7,338 bases of DNA, from NCBI GenBank assembly GCA_016181345.1, contig JACOZM010000084.1, forward strand, positions 1 to 7,338. Reading direction: 5' to 3'. The position numbers and the translations under genes were made by a program. The notes under the pieces were generated by a model that saw nothing but the letters and a program-made list of their open reading frames with translations, was not told where the DNA came from and did no database searches. This document shows positions 5,141 through 7,338 of this stretch, piece after piece. Positions within the stretch are counted from its first letter, which is position 1. Each line of letters opens with the position of its first letter. The DNA comes from Candidatus Woesearchaeota archaeon. Lineage in GTDB: Archaea > Nanobdellota > Nanobdellia > Woesearchaeales > GW2011-AR9.

Positions 5141-5176
5141 AGGAGTATAATTGCTATATTATTGTGTTTAGTATGA

Positions 5177-5185
5177 TTATTATAG
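5177..5185 (+). promoter_or_regulatory. Weak TATA-like box of the protease gene
   Basis: TTATTATAG is centred about 26 nt before the GTG at 5207, the same spacing as the three stronger leaderless promoters. The match to consensus is poorer. It favours GTG 5207 over the in-frame ATG at 5264. Confidence 0.4.
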
Positions 5186-5206
5186 TAATATTCCTACTGA
5201 TATTAA

Positions 5207-6202
5207 GTGAAGACTAATGAAAGTGAAGACGAAAAAAATTTAACAATAAGATTAAGGATACCTATGAATTCACTAAAAAACAATAAGTATCTTGCCCTAG
5301 GGTTCAGTATAACTATCATCTTGATACTTCTAAGTTCATTAACCCTTTACGCTACAATCACAAAACAATATCAAACAAAATTGGATGGCCTTGAACAATC
5401 ACTAGGACTGAAAGATCAACAATTACAAGACCGATTAGAAGAAGTAGATAAAACTTCCCAGACAGAACTGTTAAAAGTAGAGCAAAAGATGCTGGCTAAC
5501 TTTAAAACATTAGAAACATCCATCAATGATAAGACTTCAGAAGTAAAACTGGATCTAGAAACGCAATTAGAAGGTGTTTCCACGAAATTTGAAGAAAAGA
5601 GCTCAGAATTGGAAGGGAAGATATCCTCACTAGATGTGGAAAGTTCAGATTTCTCCGCTATCATTGATGACGTTCTGGAGTCAGTAGTAAGTGTTAGAAC
5701 AAATAAAGGGAGCGGAAGTGGAGTCTTCGTAACTAACGATTTAATTATCACGAATCGGCATGTCCTTGAAGAGGCCAGCTCCGTCTATGTAGTTGATTAT
5801 AATGGAAATTGGTCAAATGCAAAGATTATTGCTACAGCAGAGAACGTTGATCTAGCTGCATTAAGAATAAGTTCTGAAAAAGAGTATTCTTATTTACGTA
5901 TGGCTGATCAGAGTGACACGAAAGTTGGGGAAAAAGTGATTGCAGTCGGAAATCCTTTAGGATTATCATTTACCGTAACTGAAGGAATTATCAGCTCATT
6001 AAACCGAGTTGTTGATGGACAGATTTATTTACAGACTGACGTTCCGATCAATCCAGGAAACTCCGGCGGCCCATTAATAAATTCTGAGAAGAGAGTAGTC
6101 GGAATTAACACATTTAAGCTAACAAATAGTGAAGGCTTAGGCTTTGCTGTTCCTTCTAATGTTGTCCAAGAGTTTATTGATTTAGTTGAAGATAATAGTT
6201 AA
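5207..6202 (+). CDS. Membrane-anchored HtrA/Deg-like trypsin-family serine protease, no PDZ
   Basis: A 331-aa protein with an N-terminal membrane anchor (about 28-48, YLALGFSITIILILLSSLTL), a Lys/Glu/Gln/Leu-rich stretch predicted as coiled coil (about 52-145), and a trypsin-like domain (about 150-328). The catalytic triad is complete: His185 in TNRHVL, Asp215 in NVDLAALR, and Ser286 in GNSGGP (284-289). AVGNPLG and LGFAVPS are further HtrA-type signatures. The anchor orientation suggests the protease faces outside the membrane, where HtrA proteins degrade misfolded envelope proteins. No PDZ domain follows, so sensing or trimerisation may rest on the coiled coil (inference). The first codon is GTG at 5207, chosen from a TATA-like box 26 nt upstream; ATG at 5264 (residue 20) would still keep the anchor. 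Possibly co-transcribed with the DUF5698 gene. Confidence 0.93.
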   Translation: MKTNESEDEKNLTIRLRIPMNSLKNNKYLALGFSITIILILLSSLTLYATITKQYQTKLDGLEQSLGLKDQQLQDRLEEVDKTSQTELLKVEQKMLANFKTLETSINDKTSEVKLDLETQLEGVSTKFEEKSSELEGKISSLDVESSDFSAIIDDVLESVVSVRTNKGSGSGVFVTNDLIITNRHVLEEASSVYVVDYNGNWSNAKIIATAENVDLAALRISSEKEYSYLRMADQSDTKVGEKVIAVGNPLGLSFTVTEGIISSLNRVVDGQIYLQTDVPINPGNSGGPLINSEKRVVGINTFKLTNSEGLGFAVPSNVVQEFIDLVEDNS

Positions 6203-6267
6203 AAAGAATAGTAAAACGACCATAAAACAAAACAAATAAAAGCTTATTCATTCTTCTGCTTAAAAAA

Positions 6268-6272
6268 GAGGT
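6268..6272 (+). promoter_or_regulatory. Shine-Dalgarno GAGGT of the DUF5698 gene
   Basis: AAGAGGT ends 7 bases before the ATG at 6280, a good match to the archaeal anti-Shine-Dalgarno. Together with the 77-base gap after the protease stop, it suggests translation from a shared transcript. Confidence 0.75.
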
Positions 6273-6279
6273 TTAAAAT

Positions 6280-6624
6280 ATGAATCTAATAGGAGACTTC
6301 AGCTGGTTTACTCATATTATTTTGCCTGTCCTTATTTTCTTCGCAAGAATTGCTGACGTTAGTATCGGGACTGTTCGAGTTATTTTCATTGCTAAAGGTT
6401 TTAAATATCTTGCGCCCGTATTAGGATTCTTCGAAGTATTAATCTGGCTTACTGCTATCCAACAAGTATTTAACAACTTGACAAATGCCTTTACGTATAT
6501 AGGCTATGCTGCTGGATTCGCTACAGGAACATATGTAGGAATAATCTTAGAAGAAAAATTATCAGCATTAAGGGCTTTTATGCTCAAAGAAAAAAATAAT
6601 CAAAAATGGCATATTTTATCATAA
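6280..6624 (+). CDS. UPF0316/DUF5698 membrane protein, lacking the C-terminal DUF2179 domain
   Basis: A 114-aa membrane protein. The core ARIADVSIGTVRVIFIAKGF (22-41), then LAPVLGFFEVLIWLTAIQQV (44-63) and YIGYAAGFATGTYVGIILEEKL (73-94), matches the UPF0316 membrane domain, with three hydrophobic helices (about 11-32, 44-64, 72-92). In full-length relatives (about 170-180 aa) EEKL is followed by a cytosolic DUF2179 domain; here only 20 residues remain (SALRAFMLKEKNNQKWHILS), which do not resemble it. The gene ends inside the next reading frame (19-base overlap at 6606-6624), exactly where composition changes. It is either truncated by an insertion or rearrangement, cut by an assembly join, or naturally short. 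The function of the family is unknown. Confidence 0.85.
   Translation: MNLIGDFSWFTHIILPVLIFFARIADVSIGTVRVIFIAKGFKYLAPVLGFFEVLIWLTAIQQVFNNLTNAFTYIGYAAGFATGTYVGIILEEKLSALRAFMLKEKNNQKWHILS
6585..6610. other. Probable junction between two sequence types
   Basis: Left of this A-rich stretch the DNA is AT-rich and in archaeal style (G+C is 14 of 60 bases in 6541-6600 and 20 of 60 in 6421-6480). Right of it G+C rises (27 of 60 in 6661-6720, 32 of 60 in 6901-6960) and codons change (Pro CCC/CCG, Gly GGC, Thr ACG, frequent ATA). The DUF5698 homology stops here and the next frame has neither Shine-Dalgarno nor TATA box. The exact breakpoint could be anywhere from about 6560 to 6610. Confidence 0.6.
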
Positions 6625-7097
6625 GTTTAAAAAATGGGGATGAGGTGAAAATAACCGAAAGCGAATACAAACAACTCGGTGGCAAGTCGGGTCTGATATT
6701 TTTCCCGTCAATAGGTCAAACAATAAACATAGACCCCAGCACCATTATAAGAATATACCCCGAAAATAATACGGATAAACTGCTTGACCGCAGAAACTCA
6801 AAGTTCGGCATACTCCACGACGGCACACCGGTTATGAGATACTTCGGGACTTGGTATTTAGGTGACGGCACAAGAATTGAAAACCCAAAAACAGGCATAG
6901 CGGATAGACCTGAAAAAATGATTGACCCGACATACTATCCCGAAGTCGCGCGGGACTGCGTTCCTACAAGGGAAGAATACGAAAAAGAATACGCCTCGTT
7001 GCCTCGTGAAAAACGGCTGGAAGCCATACTCGGAGTTTATAACAGGCCGTCTTTAGGAAAAGGAGGATTTAAGCAGTTAGGAGATATTATCAATTAA
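6606..7097 (+). CDS. Unrecognised 163-aa protein in the GC-richer segment
   Basis: I cannot assign a family. Residues 1-52 (YFIISLKNGDEVKITESEY, then INIDPSTIIRIYP) look like a small beta-rich domain of the kind 'sequence-I-LKNG-x-x-x-x-I', common in short phage and candidate-phylum bacterial proteins. The middle has a Gly/aromatic run (HDGTPVMRYFGTWYLGDGTR, 71-90); the rest is charged, with YYPEVARDCVPTREEYEKEY (110-129) and a tail GFKQLGDIIN. No membrane segment is seen. The ATG at 6606 lacks any visible ribosome site because the presumed junction is immediately upstream, but the N-terminus looks natural. Composition and codon use differ from everything left of 6600, suggesting foreign origin. 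The frame is almost certainly coding; origin and function are unknown. Confidence 0.7.
   Translation: MAYFIISLKNGDEVKITESEYKQLGGKSGLIFFPSIGQTINIDPSTIIRIYPENNTDKLLDRRNSKFGILHDGTPVMRYFGTWYLGDGTRIENPKTGIADRPEKMIDPTYYPEVARDCVPTREEYEKEYASLPREKRLEAILGVYNRPSLGKGGFKQLGDIIN
7077..7097 (+). repeat. Coding tail repeated at 7260-7280 (18 of 21 bases identical)
   Basis: The last 21 bases of the 163-aa gene, including the stop, match the last 21 bases of the 56-aa gene at 18 positions. Both encode L-x-D-I-I-(N/K)-stop. Confidence 0.7.
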
Positions 7098-7109
7098 AAA
7101 CCTAATCAA

Positions 7110-7280
7110 ATGAAACTAAAAGATATCAAAAACCGAATCCTTTGTTTCCTCGGCAGGCATAGATTGGATTACGCCTGCCTAACTTGCGGGTTTAAGTGTA
7201 AGTGCGAGAAGGAACATTCGGATATTTGGCAACACACTACGAGGGGCGAGGGATTAAAATTAAGAGACATTATCAAATAA
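7110..7280 (+). CDS. Small Cys-rich protein (56 aa), function unknown
   Basis: An intact ATG-to-TAA frame 12 bases after the 163-aa gene. It has a basic N-terminus MKLKDIKNRILCFLGRHRLD (1-20) and a Cys cluster YACLTCGFKCKCEKEH (21-36: C23, C26, C30, C32, plus H35). Then comes SDIWQHTTRGEGLKLRDIIK (37-56). The C-x2-C-x3-C-x-C arrangement, with further Cys12, His17 and His42, suggests metal binding (inference), though it is not a standard zinc-ribbon pair. Tight spacing implies co-transcription with the preceding gene. No clear Shine-Dalgarno is visible (cctaatcaa precedes the ATG). Codon use matches the GC-richer segment. It could be a phage or candidate-phylum small protein; I do not recognise the family. 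Confidence 0.55.
   Translation: MKLKDIKNRILCFLGRHRLDYACLTCGFKCKCEKEHSDIWQHTTRGEGLKLRDIIK
7152..7179. repeat. 7-bp GC-rich inverted repeat inside the 56-aa gene
   Basis: GGCAGGC (7152-7158) and GCCTGCC (7173-7179) around a 14-base loop. It encodes residues 15-24. It may be a structured mRNA element or chance in a coding stretch. Confidence 0.7.
7260..7280 (+). repeat. Second copy of the coding tail seen at 7077-7097
   Basis: Three mismatches over 21 bases relative to 7077-7097, aligned stop to stop. Beyond it, 7281-7338 holds one open forward frame (from 7283) with no start codon before the window ends, and nothing I can identify. Confidence 0.7.
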
Positions 7281-7338
7281 CCCTCTATCGTGGTTTTAAG
7301 GATAAGCCATTACTAAGAGATTATCCTGCAAGGAACAG

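Larger units (their letters stand above)
4846..5206. other. 361-base region without an intact gene
   Basis: It contains a possible degraded acidic reading frame (4978-5076), a 12-bp palindrome (5104-5115), a T-rich run (5128-5140) and the presumed promoter of the protease. Bases 4846-4977 have stops in all forward frames and nothing I can identify. A reverse-strand open frame across 4943-5128 is Tyr/His/Phe-rich and looks like the shadow of the GAT/GAA-rich acidic stretch. Confidence 0.6.

Noticed and set aside
5164..5217. Hydrophobic mini-frame (MIIIVIFLLILSED from 5173) overlapping the protease start
   Set aside because: Only 14-17 residues, no ribosome site at proper distance, and AT-rich promoter DNA often reads as hydrophobic codons.
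5416..5751. 111-aa reverse-strand open frame inside the protease gene
   Set aside because: Ser/Thr-rich antisense shadow of the coiled-coil coding region; the forward frame has a full catalytic triad.
1..7338. CRISPR array or defence island
   Set aside because: No regularly spaced long repeats with unique spacers; the only tandem repeat has an 11-bp unit without spacers, and no Cas-like or nuclease gene is present.

Overview
The window reads as a piece of an AT-rich archaeal genome, most likely a DPANN-type archaeon such as a Woesearchaeota/Pacearchaeota relative (inference). The domain is secure: it encodes archaeal initiation factor aIF2 gamma and ribosomal protein eS17. At least three genes also have a TTTATAAA/TTTATATA box centred 25-27 nt before the start codon, the layout of archaeal leaderless transcription. 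The phylum is a guess from low GC, the small genes and the gene set. The last ~730 bases differ in composition and style and may be foreign DNA or an assembly join.

Layout. 57-1454 (-): aIF2 gamma with a long Ser/Gln/His-rich N-terminal extension. 1455-1663: divergent intergenic region with four copies of an 11-bp tandem repeat just upstream of the aIF2 gamma promoter. 1664-3322 (+): ABC1/AarF/UbiB-type atypical kinase with two C-terminal membrane helices, followed after a short gap by a 100-aa phasin-like protein (3377-3679, +); the two look like one operon. 3879-4067 (-): eS17, convergent with that operon. 4068-4446: non-coding, with the eS17 promoter and a strongly self-complementary block (4120-4330) that is the best candidate here for an undescribed structured RNA or small non-autonomous element. 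4447-4845 (+): probable winged-helix protein, leaderless. 4846-5206: no intact gene, a possible degraded acidic C-terminus and a T-run. 5207-6202 (+): membrane-anchored HtrA-like serine protease without PDZ. 6280-6624 (+): membrane domain of a UPF0316/DUF5698 protein that stops where a DUF2179 domain would normally follow. 6606-7097 and 7110-7280 (+): two unrecognised small genes in a GC-richer, differently coded segment.

How the genes fit together. aIF2 gamma and eS17 are translation genes with near-identical leaderless promoters. The kinase/phasin-like pair suggests a membrane or lipid-linked role, but no quinone pathway gene is visible. The protease and the DUF5698 protein may be co-transcribed envelope proteins: the latter has a good Shine-Dalgarno 77 bases after the protease stop. 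Downstream genes use Shine-Dalgarno sites and first genes are leaderless, a common archaeal arrangement. The abrupt change near base 6600 coincides with truncation of the DUF5698 gene, so the right end should be treated as a separate unit until reads or related genomes confirm the join.
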